A DNA stretch of 35,581 nucleotides from Blastocladiella britannica. Lineage: Eukaryota; Blastocladiomycota; Blastocladiomycetes; Blastocladiales; Blastocladiaceae. The stretch spans positions 1 through 35,581 of the forward strand of contig MU624649.1 in the NCBI GenBank assembly GCA_025349905.2, given 5' to 3'. The notes under the pieces are model-generated. The model was not told the origin of the DNA. It worked only from the letters and a program-made list of their open reading frames with translations, and did no database searches. This document shows, piece by piece, positions 19,921 through 29,733 of the stretch (position 1 is the stretch's first letter; each line of letters begins with the position of its first letter). The position numbers were made by a program, and so were the translations under genes.

Positions 19921-21810
19921 TTATTTAGAGATCCGCCCACGGACCAGGGCGGACGCAGGGTCGGATTCGAGACAAGCAAACCACACCCAGCACCCAACCA
20001 TACCGATCGCGCCGTACACCGACACCATCATGAGCGGGAGGAACGGTAACCGGGTGGCGCCAAACAGGATCGGGTGTCCGATCGTGACAAACCACTCCAG
20101 CGGCAGTAGGCCGAGAAGGTAGTACGCGGCCACACTGGGCAGCGCAAACGGCCGTCCCGAGACACGACGATGGTGCACGTCCAACAAGCACCACGCGAGT
20201 CCCGATCCCGCGACCAAGATCGACCAGCGAAGCATGGTGTCTATTTGTAATAATTTATTGGCGCTGTGAGCTGAGGAGACCCGTATTTTCGGAGTATGTT
20301 GTCAATTAGGGACGCGCACCTGCCGGGTCAATCAGCATCGGGAACAGCGCGTAGGTGCCCAGTGTCGTGAGCACAAAGTAAATCTGCCCCAGCTCGTAGG
20401 ACTCGAGTGCAATGAGGCTATTCCATGACAATCAATAATCGCAACTGCAAAAAAAAAATTGATAAGTATAACGTACGAAAGTGGAATGATCATGTTCAGC
20501 ACAGCTTTCTCGTGGACATGCCACCCGAAGATAAACGAAGCAAATGCGCAGTGCACGATTCCGCGCACGAGCCCCGATGAGGTTGGGTTGCGCCAAAGTC
20601 GCCACAAAAAGGGCAGCATCCCAAGCACCGTCAGGATCAAAGTGTGGATGGGCAGCACTGGCGGCAGGACGGCAAATTCAACGTCGCCGACAAGTCCCCG
20701 TGTAGATGATGCGATCGGCATGACGTGGACGCCGAGGCGCGGTAGTACTGCTCAATAGAAGATCAGCTCCGAGTATACCATTCAATGATATTAAATAGAT
20801 ACCTTTAATCAGGGCCCGATCGGCAAATGCATACAGCGCCCACGCGTTCGGCGCCCAGTAGGCATGGAAAAGGCCGCGCTTGAACGGGAACAGGCGCGAC
20901 AGGAGCTGGGGTCCATGGGCAGCAAAAGGGCCAATCGAGAGGGCGAACACGGTCGCTACAGTTGCGCCGAGGCCAGCAAAACGTCCAAAGCGGAACCGGC
21001 CGCCCTCGAAGCAAAATGAAGAGAGCAAGTACACAAAGATCGCCGGCGCAATGTAGAGGTAAATGTGCTTGAAGTTGAGCAGCGCTGCAAACAGGGCGGC
21101 CCCAGTATATGTCCAGCCCTATGACAAAACTTTCTTTAGTTATTATTGGATTGGACTTCACTAAAGTAACACACGAACCTGACGAAAGCATCCGATCGAG
21201 GCAATGAGAAGGCCAAACATGAAGCCATTGTACTGAAAATGAATGTGGTCCACGATCCACAGGCCCGCATTCAATACTGCCAGCGGGCCAGCCATATGAG
21301 CAAGCGGGTCGACCGAAAAGTACACGAGCAGTCCGAGTGGGATGATTGCGTCGGTCAGCGACACGGAAATCCGTTGGAACGCGACGGTCGCAAATGACGC
21401 GTGATCGAGGTTGCCAACCACCAGCATGGCCGGATCAGCCAATTGGGCGGCGTGCGACAGTGCCCATTCGAACCAGGCAAAGAAGGGTGGGTAGTCCAGA
21501 GTCCATTCTGAGGTCGTCTAATGTCGGTCGCGCTCATATTCAGATCATCATATGAAACCCGAAAAAAGAAGTCGTGGCCACACCTCGTAGTACCAATCGC
21601 GCACCGGCAACGAGTGCGTGATCGCGAGCCAGTTCCGGTGGACCTCAAAGTCGGTCGAGTGGCTGCACCAAGTGTTTTTTTTTCATTGATCAGTCCCGTA
21701 AAAACAAGAACGGCGGTAAATAGGTACTAGCCGGGGATCAGCAGCAACTTGGCAGCAAATGCGGCTCCAAAGACGGCCAACAAGGACCAGGACGCCCGTG
21801 TCTCTACCAT
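19921..21810 (-). CDS. ALG8: Dolichyl-P-Glc:Glc1Man9GlcNAc2-PP-dolichol alpha-1,3-glucosyltransferase, ALG8 family
   Basis: Seven exons: 21810-21728, 21662-21584, 21517-21179, 21118-20803, 20750-20477, 20417-20320 and 20240-19921, 502 residues. Family signatures include [20 protein letters not shown] near the N-terminus, then [67 protein letters not shown] and [18 protein letters not shown]. Every splice restores one of these or keeps the frame. The DH-x-HFQYNG form and the order of motifs favour ALG8 over ALG6. It is a polytopic ER membrane enzyme that adds the second glucose to the lipid-linked oligosaccharide for N-glycosylation. An AATAAA (19925-19920, minus strand) overlaps the TAA stop, so the 3' UTR may be very short. 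One intron is only 52 nt. Confidence 0.93.
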
Positions 21811-22428
21811 TTTCCAAGAAGTAGCGATGACGCTAAGAGAAAAAAAAAAAACCTATTACGCACGTGATGATGAGAAAACGCTTTGTTTTGTTTTTGCGTT
21901 GCCAAAGGGGTCAAGACACTACGTTTTTTTTCCCTCTCTTACTTTTCCACACTACCAGGAACAACACTACTCCAGTCCCACACAGCAGCAGCAGCACTAC
22001 AGCAGCAGCCGCACAGTGAAAAAAAAAAGACAGTCAAAAAAACCAAAAACGGAACAAACTCCACTCTCATAACGTACGTCCGCTCCACCCACCACCCCTC
22101 CTTCCAATCCAACCCAACCACGACGGCCGGCCGCCCACCTGCCCATCTCCAATAATTAAAAATATTAAAAAATCACACCCCCACACTCTACCTCCCGTCC
22201 AAATGCTGGCTCGCCCGTCATTGGCCGAGTCTGGCCGAGGACGACGAGCTCAAACAAAAATCGAAATTAATCAAATTTTATCCCCTGCGCAATTTTTTTC
22301 TCACTCTCTTTCAGCGCACGCGTCCCCTTGATCTCACTCACTCCACTTTTATCGCTTGCTTGCTTGCTTGGCTGCACATCCATTTAACCACAACCCCAAC
22401 CACCGCAAAAAAAAAAAAAAATTAGAAA
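21811..22428. promoter_or_regulatory. Divergent intergenic region between ALG8 and the HMG box gene, 618 bp
   Basis: It contains a CACGTG at 21861-21866 about 50 bp from the ALG8 start, a short CAG/CAC-rich stretch near 21985-22012, a CTTG repeat near 22355-22371, and an A-tract of about 14 bases just before the HMG ATG. Composition is A/T- and pyrimidine-rich. No gene is seen; it is read as two promoters back to back. Confidence 0.5.
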
Positions 22429-22878
22429 ATGCCCAAGGAAGCCTCCACCAAGGTTGTTGAGAAGAAGACGCGTAAGCCCCGCCAGCCCAAGAAGTACAAG
22501 GATCCCACCAAGCCCAAGCGCCCCATGACCGCGTTCTTCCTGTACTCTGGTGATCACCGCGACACCATCAAGGAGGCCAACCCGGGCATGCGCGTCGGCG
22601 ACATTGCCAAGAAGCTTGGCGAGCAGTGGCGCGGGCTCTCGGAGGAGGAGAAGGATGTGCGTTCTCTCTTTACGTCTCCTTTTTTTTTTTGAGATGCAGT
22701 CGACTCACTCCAGATGCAAAATGGATCTATCTTTCAGGTGTACAACAAGCGCAACCAACAGGACAAGAAGCGCTACGAGATTGAGCTCGCCACGTGGGAG
22801 CAAAACCAGCAGCAGGCGCCAGTGGAGGAGCCGCACCACGCAGAGGACGATGACGAGGAGGAGGAGGACGAGGAGTAA
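22429..22878 (+). CDS. HMG-box chromatin protein, NHP6/HMGB-like
   Basis: Exons 22429-22656 and 22738-22878 (81-nt intron, donor GTGCGT), 122 residues. A basic N-terminal arm (KKTRKPRQPKKYKDP) leads into a single HMG box, KPKRPMTAFFLYSGDHRDTI to KKRYEIELATWEQ, with the typical Pro-Met-Ala/Thr-Phe-Phe start, GDIAKKLGEQWRGLSEEEK centre and a Tyr-rich third helix. The tail is acidic (EDDDEEEEDEE). Single-box NHP6 proteins of fungi bend DNA non-specifically and assist FACT; the acidic tail is more like animal HMGB. The ATG follows an A-rich leader. Confidence 0.94.
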
Positions 22879-22931
22879 AGTCTCCCTCGAGACCGGAAAT
22901 TTATTTAATTTAAATCAACCTTTTTTCCTGA

Positions 22932-23641
22932 ATGACAATGACACCTCCCCCGTTCTGGCGGCGACTCGCGTACTCGGCGGCCAATGTGGCAGGGTGGACG
23001 TCAGTGTTTGTTTTCCTGCTCGACCACGTCGGATCGGTGGCGGCCGTGGACGGGCGGTCCATGCAGCCCACGCTCAACCCGGACTCGAATGGTCTTGCGC
23101 GCGACCTGCTCTTGCTCAATAAGCGCGTCCTCGGCCACCAGCACTGGCGTCGCGGCGATGTGGTCACCCTTCGGTTCCTCATATAGCTGTCCATATCTTT
23201 GACGATAGCTCACACAATGGATACGAATAGGTCGCCCATCAACCCAGAGACGGTGGTGGCAAAGCGTATTCTCGCGCTCGAGGACGACTTTGTCATTTCC
23301 GATCCGCGTTCTCGCTTTGTTGGTCGCTCCGGAATGGTCCCCGGCCAATCGTCCCCAAGGGCCATGTGTGCGTTTTTTTAAATCTCATGGTCGACTATTT
23401 CGGACCAAATAACCCAGAAAAACATAAAAAAAGATGGATCGAGGGCGACGCGGGCATGCATTCGCGCGACTCGAACGAGTACGGGCCAGTGCCCCTGGGC
23501 TTGCTGACGGCGCGCGTCGCTGCCATTGTCTGGCCACCAGAACGCGTTGCGTGGGTCGAGCGCCACGAGCGCGCAAGCTCTCGGACTGCAGTCGTGACGC
23601 GAGAGGCAGTGCGTGGGGCAGGCGGAACAGTAGTCTTTTAA
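22932..23641 (+). CDS. IMP2: Mitochondrial inner membrane protease subunit 2-like signal peptidase, with apparent frameshift
   Basis: Exons 22932-23173, 23231-23367 and 23434-23641. Signal peptidase I (S26) features: an N-terminal hydrophobic anchor (FVFLLDHVGSVAAV), catalytic Ser in VDGRSMQPTLNP, RRGDVVTLRSPINPE, catalytic Lys in VVAKRILALE, and after the break VPKGHVWIEGD, GMHSRDSNEYGPVPLGLLTAR and WPPERV. These match IMP2/IMMP2L, which removes intermembrane-space sorting signals. The exons sum to 587 nt, not a multiple of three: within exon 2 the frame shifts between SGMVPGQ and IVPKGHV at about 23341-23350, consistent with one missing base in CCAATC. With that base the length would be 195 residues, normal for the family. 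A 68-nt intron at 23292-23359 would also restore frame but removes the conserved VPK. Confidence 0.85.
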
Positions 23642-23729
23642 AATACGAAATGGGCATTGCATTGGTTGTGGGCACGGCTGGAAAAATAGGAAGAGGACGG
23701 AAAAATGGGTACAGAATTTGGACAACCGA

Positions 23730-25142
23730 TCAACTCACGGCCACCTGAGCATGGGCAGCTTTGTGGGCCTTGGAGTGGCGGTGATGGTGCTTGCCGTGCT
23801 TGCCGCCGGCCTTTTTGCCGCCGCCACTGTGCATGGTCGCGGTGGGCGCCATGACTGCCAGGGTCGGCGCATCGTGCTTTGCGGGTGAACCGGAAGACTT
23901 CGATTGCGATGACGCTTGAGGCGGGTCAACAGCAGCGACGGAAGGAGCGCACAACGGCGCCAGCTTGGGAATATACATGGGATCGTCGGGCGACTTGCGA
24001 CGGTGCCGCCCGACATCCACGTCCTCTTCGTCGCCGCGCAGCTGCTCGGTAAAGGCAACCATGTCGTGCAGCACGCTCAGATCCACAAACATGTCGCCGT
24101 CCGTCGGCGCGTGCAGGATCGGGTGGTCGGGAGTGCGGGTCATGGCAATGGTGCGTATGACGCCGTCCACCACCACGGGCGTCAGCTGGTCAGGGTCCAC
24201 GCCGGGTATGCCGTCGTCGCCGTCCTCGCAGTCGTCGTCCAGCGAAAACACACCCGAATCGCTGGTCGAGTCGATACTGGGCGTCAGCGACATGGCATCG
24301 ATGCCAGCATCGAGATCCTCGTCGTCGTCGTCGTCGTCGTCGGTATGATCGTGGGAATGGTCGTCGCTGTGATCGTCATCGCCAAGCGCGACCAGCTCCT
24401 CTTCCGACACGGGCCCAAGCTTCGATGGGTCCATCCAGCCAAAGTGGTGGGCAAGCGCCAACCCGTGCGGCGAGGCAGCAATCAGATTACTGAGCGACGA
24501 CGAGATGGGCGAAGCAAGACTGACGCTAGCAGCGGTACTGGTGCTGCTGCAGCTCGCCCACGACGCGGCACTCACCGAGGGGAACGAGTACGACCCAGAG
24601 CTGCGACCGCGATTACCAAACACAATCGGCGACAAGGCGGGGGGCACCAGGCCGCTCCCGCAGCCACCGTCATGGCTCCACGACGCACCGCAGTGAAGAA
24701 CGGCCGTGAGCTCGGTGGCAGCCACGCGTGCTGGTGGCGACCGCACCACGACGGTGGGCTCCCCGCGGCGCTCGCACACGTAGTAGTCGGCGAAAGCGCG
24801 CGTGGCAGGAGTGGTCAGCCCCAGCTCGCTAATTTGCGACTCGAGCTTCTTCCACGCCTTGCCCGAGTCGCGCGGAAGCGTGCGCTCCATGTTGTGGGCC
24901 AGGTCAAAGTGCACGGATTTGCGGCGCCCGCCTCCGCCGCCGTCCACGGTGGGAATCGGCGATGTCACCGAGTGGTGATGCGGATGCGCGGGTAGAGACG
25001 TGGACGCCTTGTGCGAAGAGTGGTGGTGGCGAGCCGAGGGCGGCGACCCGAGGTCTTGGCCAGAGTCCTGGCGCGCCGCAATTGCAATCGGTGCCGACGG
25101 GTGGCCCTTACCGTGATGGTGCGATTTTCGATGGTGCGGCAT
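23730..25142 (-). CDS. Histidine/aspartate-rich protein with RVxF-like motif, unknown
   Basis: Single exon, 470 residues, starting at the ATG at 25142 that follows an A13 tract; an in-frame ATG 51 bp upstream would place that tract inside the protein, so the shorter start is preferred. Both ends are His-rich (PHHRKSHHHGKGH; GKHHHRHSKAHKAAH). Near residue 75 RRKSVHFDLAHNMERTLPR contains KSVHF, which fits the protein phosphatase 1 docking pattern [K/R]x[V/I]xF. The following segment (DSGKAWKKLESQISELGL) looks helical and is the best candidate for a folded domain. A DDDHSDDHSHDHT cluster and a D/E run could bind metal. I do not recognise a family. PP1-regulatory or metal-buffering roles are speculation from motifs only. 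Confidence 0.7.
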   Translation of the reverse strand: MPHHRKSHHHGKGHPSAPIAIAARQDSGQDLGSPPSARHHHSSHKASTSLPAHPHHHSVTSPIPTVDGGGGGRRKSVHFDLAHNMERTLPRDSGKAWKKLESQISELGLTTPATRAFADYYVCERRGEPTVVVRSPPARVAATELTAVLHCGASWSHDGGCGSGLVPPALSPIVFGNRGRSSGSYSFPSVSAASWASCSSTSTAASVSLASPISSSLSNLIAASPHGLALAHHFGWMDPSKLGPVSEEELVALGDDDHSDDHSHDHTDDDDDDDEDLDAGIDAMSLTPSIDSTSDSGVFSLDDDCEDGDDGIPGVDPDQLTPVVVDGVIRTIAMTRTPDHPILHAPTDGDMFVDLSVLHDMVAFTEQLRGDEEDVDVGRHRRKSPDDPMYIPKLAPLCAPSVAAVDPPQASSQSKSSGSPAKHDAPTLAVMAPTATMHSGGGKKAGGKHGKHHHRHSKAHKAAHAQVAVS

Positions 25143-25649
25143 CTTTTTTTTTTTTTCGGTTGCTTTTACTTGGTTATTGAGGGAGTGTGTCACTCTGGTC
25201 GAGAGGTGATGGGGACGATTTCTCGGAAATGGGCTTTTCGAGGAGCAACGGCGGCTGGGGAGGGACGATAGTTGTGGTGGTGGGGACGGTAACTAGACAG
25301 ACTCGGTTGCTGAATCGGCATAGGACAGCAAGAGCGAGCACAGGAGGGGTGGAGGGACGTGGAGAAAAAAGAAAAAAGTGTCGAGCGGCAATATAATATG
25401 AGCCAGTCAAGAGCCAAAGTGGTATTGGGGCTATGGAGAGGGATCGAGGGTAATCGTTTTTTGAGGGCGTGAGGGGCAAAGGGTGGAGGGTAGTCGAAGA
25501 GAAAAAAGTGAGGGGGGAATCGTCTAGCGTTTTTTTGAAGTTCATTTTTTTCTCCACGTGCCCGAAAAAATGACACCTTTCCCAGGGTGTTTGCGTGCAT
25601 GAGTGGCGCACTTTGTTCTCAGAGCTTCCAAATTTACGTTGCAACAACA
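25143..25649. promoter_or_regulatory. Divergent intergenic region, 507 bp
   Basis: This is the promoter space between the His/Asp-rich gene (minus) and the 11-exon gene (plus). It contains a CACGTG at 25555-25560, about 90 bp before the plus-strand ATG, and several purine- or T-rich runs. Short open frames on both strands show no family resemblance and are not called. Confidence 0.45.
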
Positions 25650-28462
25650 ATGACCACCACCTTCTGCCGCGAACTGCTCGAGATCACGACGCGGGTCGCT
25701 CACAATGTCAAGGCTGCGAAATTCGACGACGTGGTTGCCAAGGGGCATTCGGTCCGTTTCCTTTTACTTTCAAACAATGCATTTCTCTAACTTGCAAAAT
25801 GAATTGATAGCCAAAAGAGCGGATCGACTTGATCATGAAGCATCCGCCGCTGCGCCAATTGACTCTTTGTGCCTGGGCCATGGTACACTTTTGTCTTCAC
25901 TGGCTTGGGCTGCAAATCAACTAACCCCTTTATTGAATTATACAACAGCTCATTACAGAAAAGTACTCGGCTGCAGATCCCTCCTCGGAGGAAGTCCTCA
26001 TCTCGGCACTCGACTGGTTTCAACAGGCATTTGACACTTTTCGAATCCACGTTTGCCCCTTTTTCCTTTACACTTCTGATTGATGCAATTCTCACTCAAT
26101 TGAAGGAATCAAGTGTGAACCAGATCAATTCGGTCGCATGTACGCCTTGGCGACGGTGCAGCGGTACAATTGTCCATTTATTTGTTAATTCCACGCAGAA
26201 AAACTGAGCAACAAGCACGGAAAGACTCTGGAAGTCGAAAACAATCCTGGACGAATCCTCGGGTGTGCTCTCACACTTGCAGGCGGTTCGGCGCCTGTAC
26301 CCAGTGTCGGATCAACTCCTTTCCATGACTTGCGACCTGCAGTCGTGGTACTTGTCGCATGGCAACACCTTGAATGTGCGCATGTCGCCTCAGAGCTTGT
26401 CCCTTGTAATTATCCAGCTCCCGTTCGTCAAGCCAGACTCGATCGATGAGCGGGTGCTTCGCGATGGAATGGTCAGCCAAAAGACTCGATGCGAGGTCAT
26501 GCACACCATGCTTCGTTTTGGCCTCGTGCTCGCCACGATCCTCCACGACATTGCGGCTGGGAACAACCACGGACTTGCAGAGAGTGACGACGGAATTAGT
26601 GCCAATCCAAGTGCCATTAGCAAGAGTGGGGATGCACCCAACTCCTTGCATGTGGAAGACAAGCTCGGCTGGCTCTTGGTTCTTTTGCTTGGTTCGTTCG
26701 AAATACCATCTCTATTTTGTTAATGTCCTCATTTTTCGAAAATTGACAGAGGAACTCTCGTCCAACTTGCCCCTGACTGGAGCCCTGTTGGGCATCTTGC
26801 ATAGCCTGACTGAGCAAGTGCAAACTCTTGACATTGCTGAACTGGCGGCCACCTGTGCCCAACTTGAGTCTGGTATGCATCTTTTCGCTTTTTTGATTTG
26901 CAATGTCATTTGCTAATAGGTCCCAAACAGCCATGGTGCCCAAGTTCAACCGCCCTGGTCCACCCCTTGCAATTCAACCTGAGCTTGTCCCGTCACTTAT
27001 TGATGTGCGTTGCTCCTTTTTTCCCACTCCATGTGATCATGCTCCTGGGAAAGACTCATCTTAAAATAAAAATCAATAGGCGGTGGCCAATCCCTCACAT
27101 GAGCATGCGTCAAAGCTCATCAATGCGCAGGAACTGAAATTCGCGAAAAACCTCGTGGAACAGGATGTCACGCTGGCCACCTTGGAAGGAGTTTGGCTCC
27201 AACTAGACTCGGAGACGGACCGGCTGGTCATGCCAAGTCAAGTCGGGACTCAGGAACAGGCCCTTGACGTGCGTACTTTCTTTGAAAAAGAATTGGTACC
27301 TTTGGGCTCATTCAAATAAAGAAAAAAACAGGAAACCCTCATTTCATGTGCTCCGGGCATTTTTGAGCTGTCGTACAACTGCATCACCTGGCTCGGGCTG
27401 GAACGCGATGCCTCTCCTGCCACTGCAGCGTACACGCCTGCACTTGTATTGTTGTGCGTGGATCCATTTTTTCGTTGCATTCCATTCGATTCACTCATCA
27501 ACCAAGCAATTGAACAGCTTCCCGCTCATTAAAAACTACTCCTTGGGCCGGGTCGTCGACGCAACAACGCTTCCGTACGCATCTCACACGCTGCACACGG
27601 TGGACCTCAAGCGCCGCGAGGAAACGGCCATGATCAAGGCGTTCTACATCAACATTGTCACCCAGGACCAGTCGTTCCGATTCTACCCTATTTACGACAC
27701 CGAAATCCACAAAGTGGTGGATATGATCTCGACTGCGACAGGACTGCTGCCGTTCAAGGAACCTCAGTATATCCGCCACACGGTCGCGCGCCGGCTTCAG
27801 GTGACGCGCAACGCGATTTTGGACCACCTGGTAGAGCGCGGTCGGATTGGTGCCTTGCATGTCCCAACGGCGGCCGGTGCGATGGCCGGTGGAGCAGGCA
27901 GCAGCGCCGCTGCAGGTGCGGGAGGGGCTGCGGCGTCGTCGCGGTCGCCGTGGATCGAGCACTCGGCCGAGCTCATTCGCGTCCTGCGCAAGCTCACCGA
28001 GGAGCGCGAGGCTCAGGCGCTGTACGATATCGAACGGCTGTACCACAGCTGCCGGATCGAATTCGAAGTCACCAAGGAGACTATCCACCACTTGCGGCTG
28101 ATTTGGCACAACTCGCAGTCCGAAACGGTGCGGCTCAAGGTGCTGGCGATCGTGGATCGTATCCTGGATCGTGCCGTGATGCGCGAGGGCGATTCCAACT
28201 TTATCATGCTGTACCGGTGGCTGCGGCACCTTGAGGAGACTGTGTCCCCATACAAGAGGTGTGTATTTACTATTGTCTTTTTCTTTTCGGTTGGCTCTGA
28301 TGACAAAATGATATGAATAGTGCCGAATCGCTCAAGGTCATCCTCGTCCTCTTGCAGCGCGCCAAAGCAATCCAAACAGACCCGCTTACGCCGCTCATGC
28401 AGATCCACTCGTCCTTCAACCACCTCGACGAGTACAAACAGTATTGCGAGTTTTTGCACTGA
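25650..28462 (+). CDS. Unknown conserved-looking 730-residue protein, 11 exons
   Basis: Exons: 25650-25751, 25811-25882, 25949-26050, 26114-26163, 26216-26691, 26750-26872, 26931-27004, 27080-27268, 27332-27453, 27518-28258 and 28321-28462. The sum is 2193 nt, a whole number of codons. Composition is that of a folded, mostly helical intracellular protein: no signal peptide, no membrane segment, few low-complexity parts except an Ala/Gly loop (GAMAGGAGSSAAAGAGG). Recognisable blocks include ERIDLIMKHPPLRQLTLCAW, RTERLWKSKTILDESSGVLS, FFPLIKNYSLGRVVDATTLP, FRFYPIYDTEIHKVVDMIS and LKVILVLLQRAKAIQTDPLT. I cannot place it in a family; a scaffold built of helical repeats in a large complex is plausible. 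Joins at 26051-26113 and 26164-26215 are the least certain. It has by far the most introns in the window. Confidence 0.72.
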
Positions 28463-28791
28463 ATTCAATATGCGCTTGCGAAGCGGCGACGCGCGATGCT
28501 GCGGCCCTCGTTTACCCATTGCGTGTTTGCCAATTTTACTCTGTATTGAATTTTTGTGATGTTCGGCTTGCCCGCTGTTCATGAAAAACCGTAGCCAACA
28601 CTTGTTCTCGTTTGGCGTAATGGTGGCATCTACCCTCGAAAAGTATAAAGCCGACACGACCCGCTCCTCTCTCCAAAATTGTAATCGTCACCCTTTACCA
28701 TAAAGACAATAAGACGGCAGCGCCGCATCCACTTATCAACCAAAACTCCAGGAGCCGGCCTCCCCTAATTCCCATTTTTTCATTTTCTATC
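28463..28791 (+). promoter_or_regulatory. Promoter region of the secreted Pro/Ala/Val-rich gene
   Basis: A 329-bp space containing the 3' end of the 11-exon gene and, at 28644-28650, a TATAAAG about 140 bp before the next ATG, followed by a CT-rich stretch. The TATA-like box fits a strongly expressed gene. Assignment by position and motif only. Confidence 0.5.
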
Positions 28792-29706
28792 ATGGCTCCC
28801 TCTGCTCAAATGACCCGCCGCCGCTCGTCCGTGACGTTCTTTGCCTGCAAGGTTGCTGCTGCCGCCGTTGTGCTGTTGTCGGTGGCCTCGGCTGCCACTG
28901 CCTCGCCCATTCCGCAGGTGGAAGTAACAACGCTTCCCTCGGGCGAAATCCAAGGCATTTCACCGCCGGCAGTGTTTGTCGCTCCCGCTGACACGGTCGT
29001 GCCCGAGATTCCGACCAAGGTTGCGGCGCCGGTGGTGTCGTCGCCGCAGGCTCCCATTATTGCTGCGCCTCAGCCAACTGAGACGCCCGCTGTTGCCGCT
29101 CCAGTTGCCCCTGCTCCCGTTGCCGCTCCCGTTGAACCAGTTGCCGCTCCCGTCGCTGCCCCCGTGGCCGCCCCCGCTCCAGCTCCAGTTGAGCCAGTTG
29201 CTTCCCCAGTCCCCACCCCCGTGCCCGCTCCCGCCAAGGTGATTTCGATGCCGGTCATCACGCCGCCTCCGGCTGGTCTGTCCCGCCGCCAGGCGTCCCA
29301 AGACGATACCGCAGCCTCCGCTGACGACGGCGAGGTCTCGATTGAGTCCTTTGATGCCGGCAAGCTGCTCGATGTGCTGGGCAAGATTGGCAAGGTCGTA
29401 GGCTCGTCGTCAGGCGATATTTCTAAGATCATTACCGACGTGGCCAACGGTGCGGGCGGTGTCGGTGACGTGGCGAACGGCGACTTGTCGGGGATCGGCA
29501 AGATCATTGGAGCGATTGGCGACGGGGTCGGAGCCGCCGGGAACATTGCCAAGAAGGCCAAGGACGCGTCGGCTGCCAATGGAAACCAAGGCGCCGCTGA
29601 TGGTGAAGGTGCCGCTGACGACTCGGAGGACGCAGCTGACGACTCGGAGGGTGCTGCCGATGATGAAGGTGCCACTGAAGAGGCCGACCAGACCCGAGAC
29701 GAGTAA
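28792..29706 (+). CDS. Secreted Pro/Ala/Val-rich proprotein with amphipathic Gly/Ile-rich segment, unknown
   Basis: Single exon, 304 residues. A basic start (MTRRRSSVTFF) and hydrophobic core (ACKVAAAAVVLLSVASAATAS) form a signal peptide. Residues ~65-160 are a degenerate PVAAPV/APAPVEPV repeat, likely extended and possibly O-glycosylated. GLSRRQ at about residue 166 is a dibasic site of the Kex2/furin type. After it, DAGKLLDVLGKIGKVVG to GKIIGAIGDGVGAAGNIAKKAKD is a Gly/Ile/Lys-rich segment able to form amphipathic helices with internal similarity (GKIGKVVG / GKIIGAIGDGVG). The tail repeats GAADDSE-type acidic units. No family is recognised; a wall or surface protein, or a processed peptide precursor, is possible. 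It is convergent with the SNARE gene with 27 bp between stops. Confidence 0.78.
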   Translation: MAPSAQMTRRRSSVTFFACKVAAAAVVLLSVASAATASPIPQVEVTTLPSGEIQGISPPAVFVAPADTVVPEIPTKVAAPVVSSPQAPIIAAPQPTETPAVAAPVAPAPVAAPVEPVAAPVAAPVAAPAPAPVEPVASPVPTPVPAPAKVISMPVITPPPAGLSRRQASQDDTAASADDGEVSIESFDAGKLLDVLGKIGKVVGSSSGDISKIITDVANGAGGVGDVANGDLSGIGKIIGAIGDGVGAAGNIAKKAKDASAANGNQGAADGEGAADDSEDAADDSEGAADDEGATEEADQTRDE

Positions 29707-29733
29707 ATTCAATATACTGAGACTTCCCATCAT

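Noticed and set aside
21749..22072. 107-codon plus-strand frame across the ALG8 start and promoter
   Set aside because: It overlaps the conserved first exon of ALG8 on the other strand and then runs through low-complexity promoter sequence.
23916..24995. Plus-strand open frame of 359 codons
   Set aside because: Antisense shadow of the His/Asp-rich gene; composition rich in Arg, His and Gly with no domain, while the minus frame has a proper start with leader and stop.
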